DNA from: Amaurobius ferox | Taxonomy: Eukaryota; Arthropoda; Arachnida; Araneae; Amaurobiidae | Length of the DNA: 64,000 nucleotides | NCBI GenBank assembly: GCA_951213105.1 | Contig: OX578140.1 | Span: 30,318,780 to 30,382,779 of the forward strand | Direction: 5' to 3' | Part shown: positions 11,543 through 23,576 of the stretch, one piece after another | Numbering within the stretch: the stretch's first letter is position 1 | Layout of the letters: each line of letters begins with the position of its first letter | Made by a program: the position numbers and the translations under genes | Notes under the pieces: model-generated | Database searches by the model: none | What the model was told of the DNA's origin: nothing | Seen by the model: the letters and a program-made list of their open reading frames with translations, nothing else

Positions 11543-12670
11543 TGGTTGAGACCAGGAACAGACTTGAGACAAGATTAAGCGGAGACAGTTTTATGTCAAA
11601 TATTTATGACTGTCTGTAATAGTAAATAACAATGCATCACAAGGACGCCAGTTTTTATTGCACCTTGACCCGGGAGGTCAGATAGGCCATAAAGATAGGG
11701 GATAAAGTGAAGACACGAGATTGGGTAAAGATGTTATCCAATTATTCAACCAGAAGCTGATTTGAGACAAGGTTTAGCAGAAACAGTTTTATGCCAAATA
11801 TTTATGACTGTCTATAATAGCAAACAATGCATCAGACTTAAGGACTCCAGTTTTTATTGCACACTGACCCGACAGGTCAGATAGGGTATAAACATACGGG
11901 GATAAAGTGAAGACACGAGATTAGGTAAATATGTTAAAGAATTATTCAAGATGTCTGGTCACATTGCCCTAAGGTCGGCCAATCAGAGCCAAAGTGTCGT
12001 TACAGATCTTAGGCAAAAGAGGTCGCAACCAAAAGGTTAAAAAAGGATATATACGACTTCTACGACAGAAAAACAGAGAAGAGATCCATATCAACAGAGA
12101 TGCAGTAGAGAAGTATTCCGCTACATATAGCCACAAAGAATAGAGAATGAATCAAGATGCAAAGAATATTCCACAGAAATGTCCTGACATAACTTCAAAA
12201 CCCGATTCCTTATGATGTGAACAAAATGTCCTGATATACAGAACTTCAACGGCAAATTAGTACCAGTACTAAATATTCTGATGTAAGAGTTGTGATCAAT
12301 GACTAAAGACGACATTGGAGGTATATACTTACCAAATATTGTAGCAGATTTTAAACCATTTGATAATAGAATTTACCTTGTCTGACATTTTCAAGCTCCT
12401 CAGTAAGTAATATGATAATTGTTGTAATAAATTTAATAGTTACTCAAATGTTCTTAATAAATTACTTTATTTTAAAGTTAAAATGCTGCAGTTAATTGTA
12501 GTATTATGTTAATAAATATTCTATTCAAGAAACTCGCACTAGAGATAAATATGGTGGGTTTTAATAGCGGCACAACGCAATGGGTATCACGATTTACGAT
12601 AATCGGCCATGTTTAAGAGAATTTAATTTACGAATATGCTTTGTATTCTTTTTCTGTTTTGTGCACCACA
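11543..12670 (+). mobile_element. Repeat J, LTR-like candidate (J1)
   Basis: Starts near TGGTTGAGACCAGG and ends GTGCACCACA; both ends and interior blocks recur in J2 at 28.4-28.9 kb. Two imperfect direct repeats of about 195 bp (11560-11755, 11757-11950) lie in the left third, where an LTR U3 would hold enhancers. ATATATAC at 12047-12054 could be a TATA box. GATGGCAGCAGCCCCA just beyond the right end could hold a primer-binding site starting TGG. LTR identity is inference; no gag or pol is adjacent. Confidence 0.4.
11560..11950 (+). repeat. Direct duplication of about 195 bp within J1
   Basis: Both halves carry TTGAGACAAG, ACAGTTTTATGNCAAATATTTATGACTGTCT, CCAGTTTTTATTGCAC and GGATAAAGTGAAGACACGAGATT blocks in the same order. 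J2 retains only one partial unit. Confidence 0.8.
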
Positions 12671-13440
12671 GATGGCAGCAGCCCCATATATCCCCATAGC
12701 CCGTTCCCATTGGCCGTCAAGCTGGTGGGAGACAGTTCTCACTGGCCTGTGATATACCGATCGTAACTGCCTGCGGCCATAAGTTTACAAGAACCACGTG
12801 ACTTTTCGATACGTGTGGGAGCTTTTACTACCTCCACATAAATTTATTGGAGTTATATGTCAACCACTTACAGCCGTCTGACTGAGTCCACTGTTTGACG
12901 CATTCATAGTTTATTGCCACATTCTTGTAGGTTTTGTTATGCATCATAAAAATGTCTTAAAGTCTGCAACCATTCAAAATGCAAAATCGCGAATACCTGC
13001 CATCATACTACAAACTTCATCTTTCAGTATAGATACGACCCCTCTTAAAATTTCTTCCGGTTTCCTTAAGGATGGATCGTCAAATACTGTTGGAGGGAGA
13101 TAAAACGGCATATCCATCATAATAGAAGACTTGCTGTGATGCAGATGATGGACACTAAACAGATAAAGGAGTACAAAGTTCCTTAAAATTTCCAAAGCTC
13201 TTAAATGGATGAATAAAATAACGACTGGACTTAAATGGATGAATTAAATAACCTGCTCACTAAAATATGTCAACGTTAGAGAAAAGAATCCCAATGATTG
13301 TGGATATACGAATTTTATATCATTCATAAATTTGATTGTAATAAAATAATTGGATTATTAAAATGGTGTCCATATAATTGATTTTAATTCTTCTCACTAT
13401 TTATCAAATATTGTTAACTAGAAGGTATACTCGTCATATA
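12671..13440. other. Unassigned; GC-richer start
   Basis: 12671-12850 is richer in GC than its surroundings (CCCCATATATCCCCATAGCC) and could be retroelement interior following J1, but no frame is recognisable. The remainder is AT-rich with no identified feature. Confidence 0.4.
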
Positions 13441-13815
13441 ACGAAACTTAAAATTTGCAAAACCTTACCTCCCATGTAGTGTCATTTTTATTAATTTGCG
13501 TCCCTTTGACAACATTTTAAAAAGCCGCTAAGTTAGCGACACTCTGCAAAATTCGTCGTCCAAATTTTCATCAAACATTACGAACGGTGGGATTGAGAAA
13601 TAGGTTATTTTTGTAATAGATTCCTATATTCAATCCAAGATATTGAATTTTTATCGATTTGGTGATATTTTCTTTAATTTGGTGACATTTTGATCAAATC
13701 GGAGCCATTTCAAAAAGTCGCCAAATTTGTGAGACGGTTGGACGATTGGACTGTCAGGTAAACGCTACCGAAACCAATAGAGTATAGTCCACCGACAAAG
13801 CATAGTTGCTTTAGT
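13441..13815 (-). repeat. Repeat D (copy D2)
   Basis: Minus-strand match to D1, including GGCGACTTTTTGAAATGG, ATCGATAAAAATTCAATATC and the CTGACAGTCCAATCGTCCAACC block. Confidence 0.6.
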
Positions 13816-13881
13816 ATTAATTGATCCTATTTCGAGTACTTTTGAATACTTTAGTCGAAATTTAAATGAATGAATAAGGAT

Positions 13882-13951
13882 TTAAGAGGAAATCCTATAG
13901 TACTCTCGGACTGTTACTGTTTAAGAGGAAACCCTATAGCGACTCTCGGAC
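13882..13951 (+). repeat. Short direct duplication
   Basis: AAGAGGAAAYCCTATAG followed by ACTCTCGGAC occurs twice, about 39 bases apart. 13952-14160 has no recognised gene. Confidence 0.7.
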
Positions 13952-14173
13952 AGAAACTAATATATACAATTTTCTGAGTAAGATGACTGTTTTTAAAGCT
14001 AAAAGCATTGTTAAACAAAATAGAACTTATTACAAAGTTACAAATTAGTTTATTGTTAGAAACGTGTAAAATGCCATCTCTTTCGAATACTAGACGAAGA
14101 AAACAACCATACAAGCAACCTTTCCTATAACGTGAATCTAGGGTTGCCATGAGCTGAAGTTCGGAAGGGGGGT

Positions 14174-14614
14174 TGTTATATTTCTCGAATTATCACCAAT
14201 TTAGTGACGTTTGGCGACGTTTGGCGACATTTGGTGACTTTTCGTAGGCTCGAGAAATACCTTGAAATAACGAATATTCTACGAGATATGAGAGTTTTCA
14301 AGATGTTTCCACAGAAAATATATAAATAGAGTCATCCCTCCGTTGACGTGATACAAGTTACATTACACTGCGATATACGTCAATGTTTTGAGTATAGTAG
14401 CTACTGTTTTGAGGAATGAGATATGTCATTGTTTCAAGAATAGTATCAGTTGTTTTGTGAAATCATTGGGTTCATCAGGCATTCTGTGTGCTGTTTTATT
14501 GCATATTGTTCCTGTTTTCGTGTGTTTGTGAATAAACGTGTTAGTTATCCCGAAATTTGGACTCATCAATGCATCCTGAGCGTACACTCACGATTCCAAG
14601 AATACGTCTCAACA
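14174..14614 (+). mobile_element. Candidate LTR, possibly a 3' LTR
   Basis: Preceded by a purine run GGAAGGGGGG (14163-14172), like a polypurine tract. The segment starts TGTT and ends AACA. TATAAATAG (14331-14339) is a strong TATA box and AATAAA (14531-14536) lies about 195 bases downstream, a spacing usual for LTR R regions. No second LTR, integrase or matching flanking duplication was found. It may be a 3' LTR with its interior eroded, or a solo promoter region. Confidence 0.4.
14331..14339 (+). promoter_or_regulatory. TATA box TATAAATAG
   Basis: Matches the arthropod TATA consensus. Its context is the candidate LTR; no host coding sequence lies downstream. Confidence 0.45.
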
Positions 14615-15204
14615 GTGTAAAGAGTTTCCTTGTTCCTGAGAGGCTAATAAATACTATGCATATAATTTGCATGCATGTTACTCTAATAAATCATAGCGCT
14701 TCATATTTTTTATATCCGCCAATACACTGAATCTTCTATCTAATAACTGAATTCTTTATTTGTTATGTTTTATTTATACATGTATTTCCTGTGCCTAAAT
14801 TAGTTCCTGTCATGGAAACACGTGACCTCTGACAAATTGTTCTGGGTCATTGCACGCACGAATATTTATTCCACTATCACAGAAAGTTCATTTTCTTTTG
14901 ACGAGATTCCGCGAAAAACCCTTATCACTGTAATTAAATTTGTTCGAAGAATTTATTATAAATTCATACCATCAAATTTTAACCATTTCGTGTGAGCTTC
15001 CAACAAAAGCATGAATGAATATTTATTTTGCCGTTTCTTTTTCAGTGTAAATATTTCACCGATCCTAGACAGATAAAATCAAGCAAGTGACAGTGATATA
15101 TCACTATTTTAGATTAGAAAAATAAGAGCTAGCAGAAAAATTAATTCGTTTTTCCTTTGTACGTTCAATTTAATGTTTTATACTCACAAAACCCACCTGA
15201 AAGG
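14615..15204. other. Unassigned AT-rich DNA
   Basis: No recognised gene or repeat. Confidence 0.5.
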
Positions 15205-15335
15205 GGGACGTTTCCAAATGTAGGATTGCGTTCCCATTGCAGGTACCGGCATCTGTGGACCGGTTTTGACTTTCTGGCATATTTAGCACAAAATAACCGA
15301 TACTTTGAATGCCATCAAGAAAACTTTGAAATTTT
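15205..15335 (+). repeat. Repeat K (K1)
   Basis: CCCATTGCAGGTACCGG, a small ACCGG/CCGGT inverted pair, then AAATAACCGATA. The same blocks in the same order occur at 44955-45090. A 60-codon frame here is not protein-like. Confidence 0.6.
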
Positions 15336-15933
15336 TTAACTAAATATTATATTCTAAATATCGAAATATTTAATTTTTTATTCTAGCATAACCTGCCTAA
15401 AATAGGCGCTTCCAAAGGTAAAATTGTGCAGATTCTTACATTTATACATGATTTTGCGCTTTGCAGATATCACAAAAACACAGAATGGCTAATTCTTACA
15501 ATGGTACTGAAAAAACGTAGCATGTGTTTCAATATATTGAAGCTCTATGGAAACCGACGGATTTATTCTAGCCACGCCGCCGGCATTAAATATCATAAAG
15601 CTTGAGCTCAAACTTTACAAAGCTGCAAGGCCCACTTTCATATTCACAGAACGTGTTTACGGGGCGCATTTGCAAAGTTAGTATCGATAACTTTTAACAT
15701 GTTGGCAGTAATAGCCTGCTTGCTTTTTAGGGAGAAATTCGACAACCTTTTAGCGTTAGTTTTATTTTATGTAGTACTAAACCGTTTTCAAGGGTGAAAA
15801 TGACATATTTGCAATGACTTTGAATAAAAAAACATGTTTTTCATATTTTTAAAGAAAACATTTTGTATTTATTGTTTTATTACTATTTTATTTATATTTA
15901 CTGTTTTATTAATACATATCTTGATTCATTTTT
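15336..15933. other. Unassigned AT-rich DNA
   Basis: Nothing recognised. Confidence 0.5.
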
Positions 15934-16850
15934 ACTTTTCTTATATACATAATGTATAAGGAAAGTATTGTGACGGGATCGAAAGTTCGAATTCGAGTTT
16001 TCGACGGAAGAGCACGTTTCAAGCATCCCTGATCACGAATCAAACATTTTTGAGGTGATGTCAGTGTGTGTGTGTGTGTGTGTGTCAGAGAGTCTGTGGA
16101 GACGATAACTAACGAACGAATGAACCGATTCGAATGAAATTTGGTACAAAAATCACAATCCGTGAATACTGGAAGCCCATTGTTTCAAAATGCAATCGAA
16201 TGTTCAGAATCCCCCTAAATTTTCGAGTGAAATTTTAAAAAAATCATCAAAATATCGAAACCGCTAATAAAGTTACGCAAATAGACATTTCTTATGTAAT
16301 TTTTCATTAGAAAACGATTAAAATACATTTTAGAATGCTAGCATGAACCGTTCTCGAAATATTGCACATTTTTAAAAAAAATTATATAAAATAAAAAAAA
16401 ATATTTCCTATTGAGAGACATGTTCACTTTTCATATGTAATATCATGCGATAAATTTCGTGGCATCATTCTCGTGGATCCTAGCTCGTTCCATTCATGAA
16501 AAAAGATTCTTTGAGTAATACTTTTGTATTTGAACGCCAATAGTCATTTATCTGCTATAAGAATAAATTATTTCTCTATCCATAACGCTTGGCGAGATTT
16601 TGGCGAAGAATTTGGCGGAATCTCGCCAACTTGGCCACTTTTTTAAATGTTACCAAATGAAAGAAAATCTCGCCAAATGGTTAAAAATGACGCTAAATCA
16701 ACGAAAATAACTACTATTTGACGAAAGTTCAATATCTTGGAAAAAAATATAAGTATCTACAACAAGAATAACCTATTTTGTTTTTATTGTAAAAGTAGTA
16801 AATACATTGCATTATATAAGGAAAGTTATATGCTGCCCACATCAAATTTT
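15934..16850 (+). mobile_element. Family A HINE-like element (A2)
   Basis: Full-length match to A1: 5' palindrome, GT tract at 16068-16084, ACGATAACTAACGAACGAATG, the 20-bp periodic block near 16648-16730 and the 3' TATATAAGGAAAGTTATATG/CTGCCCACATCAAATTTT end. No clear target duplication. Confidence 0.75.
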
Positions 16851-17233
16851 AAACATATAATTTCGAAGATATTCCACAGATGAAAAAAGTAATATAGTTA
16901 GTTCCCTGTTGGATTGCTTGAAAATTTCACTCTTCCTTAGGGAGTATCACGTCCACTACGCAGGTGTACACCTCAGGTAAAGTTAAAACGTGTTACGCAC
17001 GAAGTTTCATCAAGTGACGGGTTTCGAATCAAATTGTTTTGCGTGGGTATTATTTCGCCCCATGACCGGATGTATACGTACGACATACATTTTTTACTCT
17101 TATTAGGGAATATCACGCCGAAAGCGGATCAAATTTGCTTGCTTAGGGAGTAGTCGCTTAGCGACCTTCGCCGGCGTTATTTTTCCTTGTTATTGTTTAT
17201 TTTTAAGTTATTGCTAAAGGAAGTGATTAGTAA
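16851..17233. other. Unassigned spacer
   Basis: GGGARTATCACG occurs at about 16939 and 17106. No gene recognised. Confidence 0.4.
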
Positions 17234-18169
17234 AACAAGAAAGATCAATCATACATAAAACATTGATTATGAAACACTTTCCAACTGAAATGCAATTTTA
17301 TTTAAACATCTCTAAAAGGCTATACATTCAGCGGTGATATTTTTTTAATTATCACAGAACTACAATAATTTATTGTACTTGAAAACTTAAAACTTCGTCG
17401 AAAAACTGAACAAATGACATCATCGAAACGTAAATCATCTATCTCTCTATATAAAAACAGTGAACTCCAAAGTTAAATAATTTTGCGTGAAAAAAATTCA
17501 GCAATTCTTTTACAACGCATCTTACAATCACTTATTTACATTCTGCATTCATTAAAATCAGGCTCCGTTGTAGAAATAATCAAAGTTTGATGATTTTTTA
17601 AATTAAAATATTGTAATTGCGTTGGCACAGAACATAGATGCACATAAAATACGCAAAAATAAGGTGGTTTTAGGACGGATGCAACACTAAATATAAATGT
17701 AAAAGAACTTTAAAAATCACGATTTTTACTCTGGCAAAAAGAGACGGATGCAATATTTTATTTTAAAGTGGGTCATGTGATCGCTTCATATTATATGGGT
17801 ATAATAAGTATTTAAATTTTAATTTAATAAACTACCGAACATATTTTGCTGAATTTTTTTTATATATTTCATGAGATTATGTGAATATTTCCTAAAATTT
17901 TCGAAGCAGTTTGTGAATTTTAAATTTGTATAACATATGCTTGAAGAATTATGTCCCATAGGGTTCAATGTACTTAATTTTTTAACCCGGATTCAATCAA
18001 AACTAATTGGATGATGTTATTCATTTGCATTCCCATATGTCCCATAGATCGTCTCAACAACATACTAAAATGTCATTTTGATAAAATCATTTTTACGGCA
18101 GTTATCGTGCGAACGGACAGACAGAATGAACAAAGTCATAAACACTTTTCAACTATGTTGTAAAGTGTT
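17234..18169 (-). mobile_element. Family E element, short form (E2)
   Basis: Both E ends are present (AACAAGAAAGATCAATCAT and AACTATGTTGTAAAGTGTT). It holds one internal 150-165 bp unit instead of three, so it is about 370 bp shorter than E1. The TATA-like TATATAAAAACAG is kept near 17450. Confidence 0.75.
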
Positions 18170-19924
18170 CAGAAGTGACTGTTAGATGCAGTCACCGCAA
18201 CTAGAGTTTAATTTAAAATTGAATGGCATTATGTATTAAACCGTAACGTTCGTTACTGTTTTTGCACGTTTTAGATAAAATAACATTCATGAAAAATATC
18301 GGTGGTGGCTTCAGCCCGATATCACCCGAAAAGTTTTCAACGAATTCTATTTATAAAACAAAACTCAACTTTTGTAGAATCGAAAGACAAAACACAATAT
18401 AAAATCTAATTATATACATACTTATAGAGTTTACAAAGAGCTACAAATTCCAGTTTATTATTTATAGATATCGCTTTTAGTTTTAAGGTTTTAAGGATAT
18501 AAGCGTTACAAACTTGATAAGCGTAAAATCTTCATTGATCATCAAATCTTTTTCAATCATCATTTTGTCGCTTACTATTTATATCTATCTTTTATAGTTT
18601 TAAAAATGTTTCTAGTGAAAATATGAAACATGAAAGGAAAACTTGTTCAGATAGATACATTTTAAAGTTTTAATTTTTGAAAAAAAAATTGAATTCAATC
18701 TAAAACTTATTTATATGCACTTATAGGGCTTGTAATGAGTTACAAATCTTATATGCACTTATAGGGCTTGTAATGAGTTACAAATCCTTTCTTGTTTAAT
18801 TTTTGAAATGTAAGCATTACAAACTTGAGAAATGGAAAATTTTCAATCTTCTTGACAAGACGATTATTCAAAAACTATAAAGGCACTTTTTTTTAATAAA
18901 AAACACATTTGAATGCTAAATTACCTAGTGCTCATTTTTACCATGTACTACTTACTTCTAAATTTTATAGTTTTGAATATATTGCAAATCGAAATTTAAA
19001 AAAATGAAAAACACACTCACCCGGAAATCAGCTTTAAGTTTAAAAAAAAATCAAAATATTAAATAATTGAAAATATTTTTATATATTCATGAGCTGTACC
19101 ATATTTCCGACAAAACAAGAAAATATAGTTACATTTTTATCCATTAAGTTCTGGGGGGCATTAGAGTCCGAAATATCCCAATCACAGATGTTATTCACGT
19201 CAAAATTTACATGTTTCCAATTATCAAATAAGTGAAGGATTATTAATTTCTTTTAATCAGAAACGAAACGACGCAATTATTAAGTAATTATTCTGAACGG
19301 TTTCTCGATAAATCAATAACTTTACTTTTAAACGACGACAAGATATCTCCCAATAAATAAAAAATAAAAGGGTTTTCAAAGAATTTGTAAATCTATTAAA
19401 CATAATTGATTGTCTCAAAACGATTTTTAATTAGTCACGTTTTCTGATTATATTGCTGTCGTTAAATGAAATTCGTTTGTGAAAATTATCAAAATCTGAG
19501 ACAAACTTTCGACCCAATCGCATACAACGTCTTTTAGCAGAAATGAAATTAAACCGTATTAGGGTAAAGTTTGTCTTCACAAAATTGTTTCATTTCTTTT
19601 GAAAATTCTACTTTTATAGGAATGTAAAGGCAACAAAATTTACTGTAGTGTGGTAAAACCCATAAAAGAACATGGCCCATTTTATTTTAGATTGAACTTC
19701 TACAGGCTAGATACGAGGGTTGGAAAGATATAATATTTAACAGCAGAAGATTGAAATTAAATATTAACAAGTGTTTTGCTGCTTCTTAAGATGAGGATTG
19801 TAGTGTACGAGATATTGCACAGAGACAACTATTACATTTTAATTTATTTCTCTGTTTTGGTATCCAGAGGGTATTGTTCATATATCCATTGATTTTAATA
19901 TTATTTACTCTTTTGCCGTTTGTT
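18170..19924. other. Unassigned DNA with degenerate duplication
   Basis: 18395-18600 and 18690-18890 are diverged copies sharing ACTTATAGRGYTT, GAGYTACAAAT and TAAGCRTTACAAACTTGA. 18713-18788 is a recent exact 38-bp tandem duplication. The rest is AT-rich and unrecognised. Confidence 0.5.
18713..18788 (+). repeat. 38-bp tandem duplication
   Basis: Two nearly identical units beginning ATATGCACTTATAGGGC at 18713 and 18751. Confidence 0.9.
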
Positions 19925-20355
19925 AATTTCTATTAAAATAAAATATTTACAAACTTAAGTATCGTATTAATCTCATTATTTTAAAAATGAAAATACTATT
20001 TTATTTCTACATTGGACTCACTAATTTTGGTTGAAATCAAATATTTGTAAATCTAATTATCGTGCTTCTTTTATTATTAGTAAAACGAAAACAGCGTTTT
20101 TATTTCTAAATAATCATCGTCAATTTGTTTGAAATTAAATATTTGTAAACCTAATTATCGTGATTCTTTTGATATGAGTAAAATGAAAACAAGGTTTTCA
20201 TTTCTACATAATGTTTATCAATTTTTGTTGAAATCAAATATTTGTAAACCTAATTGTCGTGCTTCTTTTATTATTAGTGAAACAGAAACAACGTTTTTAT
20301 TCCTACATAATACTTGTCAATTTTTGATGAAATCAAATATTGCAATTACCATGCT
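19925..20355 (+). repeat. 98-99 bp tandem array
   Basis: About four units begin near 19945, 20040, 20140 and 20238, marked by ATATTTGTAAAYCTAATTRTCGTG. Each has TTATTATTAGTRAAAC, CGTTTTTATTYCTACATAAT and TCAATTTTTG. The unit is near a multiple of three, so a 91-codon frame runs through two units and yields a repeated 33-residue peptide. I see no sign that it is a real protein. The array ends at the start of B1. Confidence 0.85.
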
Positions 20356-20361
20356 TTTTGT

Positions 20362-20940
20362 ACTTTCCCTGCAATACATCGTGATGTATAGGGAAAGTAT
20401 TTGAATCGTGTCGAAAATCGTATCTCGAGTTTTCGACGATTCTACACGTTTCGATTACCCTGGAACACGTAAAAACTATTTTTATCGTAACATTTGTATG
20501 TGTGTCTATGTGTGCGTCCGTGTATCGGTCTGACTGCAATGTATGTATCGAATTTAACTCAAAAACTAATTGACCGACCAAATTTCATAAAATTTGGTCG
20601 GTAAGTATTGGTGCTGATTAGATTTTAGTACGATTCGGGGAAATAACATTTGCCTTTTTTAACGAGATGACGCCCAAATATCGTATATATCCAATCTAGC
20701 TATGAAACTAATTGACCTAAATTAAAAAAATAGATAGATAAGTCAATTGTGAGATACCGTTGTGCAGATTAAATTTTGGTACGATTCGTGAAGAAAAAAA
20801 GCCTCCTTTTTTTAGAAATTGCCCGCAAAAACATGTATGTTTTCCCTCTCAAGCTGAGAAACTAATTGATCAAATAATACAAAATTTGGTAGCTTATGGG
20901 TTACCTTGGTGCTCGTTACAATGTTTGAGTATTTCGAAAA
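20362..20940 (+). mobile_element. Family B HINE-like element, 3' eroded (B1)
   Basis: 5' palindrome ACTTTCCCTGCAATACAT/GTGATGTATAGGGAAAGT, then TCGAGTTTTCGACGATTCTACACGTTTCG and a GTGTGT tract. Then come repeated AAAAACTAATTGACC, AAATTTGGTAG and TGGTGCTGATTAGATTTTRGTACGATTCG modules. The usual TGCAGGGAAAGTCATGTG end is missing. Confidence 0.7.
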
Positions 20941-22040
20941 AAAAAAAGAATATTTTTCCTCGCTAAATGGCTCATTAAAATGTATCAATCACTGGATTGA
21001 ACCAAAACGGAGTTGGATTTTTTTTCCCTCTCGGGGTGAACATAATGATGAAGGGGGAGTAATGAACATTACCGTCCATCAGAACTGAGCCCATGCCTCC
21101 ACTGGAGACATAAAATTCTAAAACATGACGACTGGGCAAAATCTAATGAGACTGGACAATATTAATTTAGACTATTGTTTTGACACTAAGCACTATACAT
21201 TGTTACACAAAATAAATCTTATTAAAAATAGTCAACTTACTTTTTATAAATATTGGTTTTGCCGTTTTTGACAGGCTTAAGTACTAATCAATAAATAAAT
21301 CCATATTTTGTATAGGGCTATTTACAATATCGAGTCCTAATGAAACTGAACTGACCTCTAAAAACTACTATTATTGGATAAAAACAACAAATATCCTGCA
21401 AATAACCCGATTCTATTTGAGAGAAACATATTTCTGTCAATGGCAATGTACATCCTTAAAGAACTATATAAATATCAGAACAAATATTTCAATGTAAGAC
21501 AATATACGTAAACATGAACTCCTTGAGGATATTATTGTAGAACTGAAAGAAATAGTTCTTGTTCTTGTTGACACTCGGAAAACAATACACGCTGACTTTG
21601 TAAAGGGGGGATTTTTTATTAGTTTCACAAGCTATAAAGAAAGTTTCAAATGCAGTGAAGATTTCAAATTCAGTAGAAAATGACTTTCAAAATCTTATAT
21701 AATACGTATAAGATGTTTGTCTGTGTTTATGTTTGTTTTCATCACCTGTAGTTGTAAATCGACAGCCGGGTAATTTGCTACAGAGGTTCATAATGTCCCA
21801 TAATGTGCACCTCGCGAGATTTTTTTTTTAATTCGAGTTTGTTTAAAAATTACGAATTTTGAATGCGAAAATCGTTTTTAATTCATTTTGTTATATAACA
21901 CCTATCATTCATTGTCAGGTCGATTGCAAATTCGAGAAAAGGTGTTTTGATTAATTTCGTCTCAACAAAAAACATCTGCTTCCGAATTAAATGCATTTAA
22001 TTTATGGGTCTATTTTTAATTTTTGTACGAATTAATATAT
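20941..22040. other. Unassigned DNA
   Basis: No gene recognised. 21701-22000 has CTGT-poor, AT-rich sequence with no match inside the window. Confidence 0.4.
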
Positions 22041-22960
22041 TATAGGGAAGATACTTTGAGTAATACTTTTGTATTGGATCACAATAGTCATTTATCTGCT
22101 ATAAGAATAAATTATTTCTCCGTTCATAGCGCTTTGAAAATTTTGGCGACGAATTTAATGGCATTTCGGCAACTTGGCGAATTTTTCAAAGGTTGCCAAA
22201 TTAACGAAAATATCTCCAAATTCATAAAAATGACGCTAAATCGATGGAAATGAAGACTAATTGACGAAAATTCAATATCTTGGAAATAATATAAGAATGT
22301 ACTATACGAATAATCTTTCCAATCTCTCCGTCAGTAATGTTTGGCAAAATTTTGGTGACAAAATATCTCCAACCTGGTGACTTTTTAAAAGTTGCTAAAT
22401 TGACGAAAATGTCAATGAATTGATAAAAATTCGCCAAGTTGGTGAAACTGATGCTAAATCAATGAAATGGCGACTAATTGATGAAAGTTCATTATCTTGG
22501 AAAGAACATAAGAATAGACTATAAGAATAACCCTTTTTCCCGCCGATCCGGTGGTCGAACGGTCAGAGGCTTGCGTTTCCGTCTGATCGCTGGATTGCCG
22601 GGTTGCGGGTTCGAATCCCGCCATCGGGCATGGAAGTTGTCATTTCGAAGCCAAGTCAGACTTCCACCCTTCTAGGGGGCCTCTTTAAAAGTGAAACTGC
22701 AAATCTCCTCCCCTTCACCATGGAATACCCTGGAGGGTCTTGTGGACGTGGTGCGTAGGCACCCCTTCACCACGGGGGAATTAGTACAGACACACACACC
22801 TTTTTCCCATTCGTCTGTCCCTAGCGCTTGGCGAGAAATTTAGTGGGGCATCGCAAACTTGGCGACTTTTTAAAATGTTACAAAAATGTCACCAAATTGA
22901 TAAAAATGGCGCCAACTGGGAAGTAATGTTTCGGAAATTCTGATTTCTGTCCATATCACG
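22041..22960 (+). repeat. Repeat D array of about 206-bp units (D3), with SINE insert
   Basis: Three units start near 22140, 22345 and 22815 (the last displaced by the SINE). Each holds a GGCGACNAATTT block, an AACTTGGCGACTTTTTAAAA block, several 20-bp GCCAAATTNACGAAAATGTC units, then AATATCTTGGAAAGAAYATAAGAAT. The first 100 bases match the interior of family A. D is therefore a tandem amplification of the A 3' half. Confidence 0.7.
22542..22798 (+). mobile_element. tRNA-derived SINE, type 2, with 10-bp target duplication
   Basis: CCTTTTTCCC occurs at 22532-22541 and 22799-22808. The head has TGGTCGAACGG (box A) and GGTTCGAATCC (box B), with paired ends GCCGAT/ATCGGGC and a long extra arm as in class II (Leu/Ser-type) tRNAs. 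A GC-rich body follows, with CTTCACCATGGAATACCCTGG, and an (AC)n tail. SINEs are copied by LINE enzymes; none is present here. Intact boxes suggest a fairly young copy. Confidence 0.85.
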
Positions 22961-23253
22961 GGCATACTTTTGTTGAATACCCGCTCATGGGAACTCAACT
23001 TGGCTATGATCATGGAAGGGGTAAAGATTCAAGATTCAAAAGTGCAATAGATGCTCTTACCCTGCAGGCGGGCAGTTAAATGACGGCCGAAGGGTCTGAA
23101 GTGCTGCAAGCGGTTGGATTGGATACACGAGGAAGAATTACACGGAATATCGCAGATCGTCGAAGACAGACACCCATGGAAAGATCCGCGGTGGTCAGCA
23201 GTAGGACTTGTAGACATAGGATGACGAAATTGACATTGGGAGAGAGCTGGGAC
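22961..23253. other. GC-richer unassigned segment
   Basis: A short frame reads GLDTRGRITRNIADRRRQT. This loosely resembles the C-terminal tail of some LINE reverse transcriptases, but I cannot confirm it. The SINE at 23270 was inserted into this segment. Confidence 0.3.
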
Positions 23254-23269
23254 GGCAGGTAAGGATTGT

Positions 23270-23560
23270 TGTTGTTGTTGTTGAGACCCAGATCGTCCGA
23301 TCTACCAGAAAGGTGTAAGGTAACTGTTTGGACGGCCGGGATGTGCCACCAAATTTGGACCGGAACCCAGTGGGGAAGGCATCCACAGGGACCGTACACT
23401 CCTTCCCCTACCACCAACCTCTCGGAAGGACTTACGGACCCACATGTTTAACGTGATCGTACTCCGCGTGAACACGGCGGCAGTTTTGGCAGCGTCTGGA
23501 ATCGAACCCGGGCCTACCGAGTGCAACTCCAGCGCGCTAACCAATGGGCTACCGCGCCCC
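23270..23560 (-). mobile_element. tRNA-derived SINE, type 1, with 16-bp target duplication
   Basis: GGCAGGTAAGGATTGT occurs at 23254-23269 and 23561-23576. On the minus strand the head has TAGCCCATTGG (box A) and GGTTCGATTCC (box B). The body carries AACACGGCGGCAGTTTTGG (as its complement), and the 3' end is a (CAA)n run. Copies at 52558-52952 and 52966-53254 share the body. Both Pol III boxes are intact. Confidence 0.9.
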
Positions 23561-23576
23561 GGCAGGTAAGGATTGT

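Noticed and set aside
20129..20404. Repetitive protein gene
   Set aside because: The frame arises from a tandem array with a unit near a multiple of three and has no start context or domain support.
22542..22630. Functional tRNA gene
   Set aside because: The tRNA-like head is joined to a SINE body with tail and flanked by a target duplication; no mature 3' end or terminator follows.
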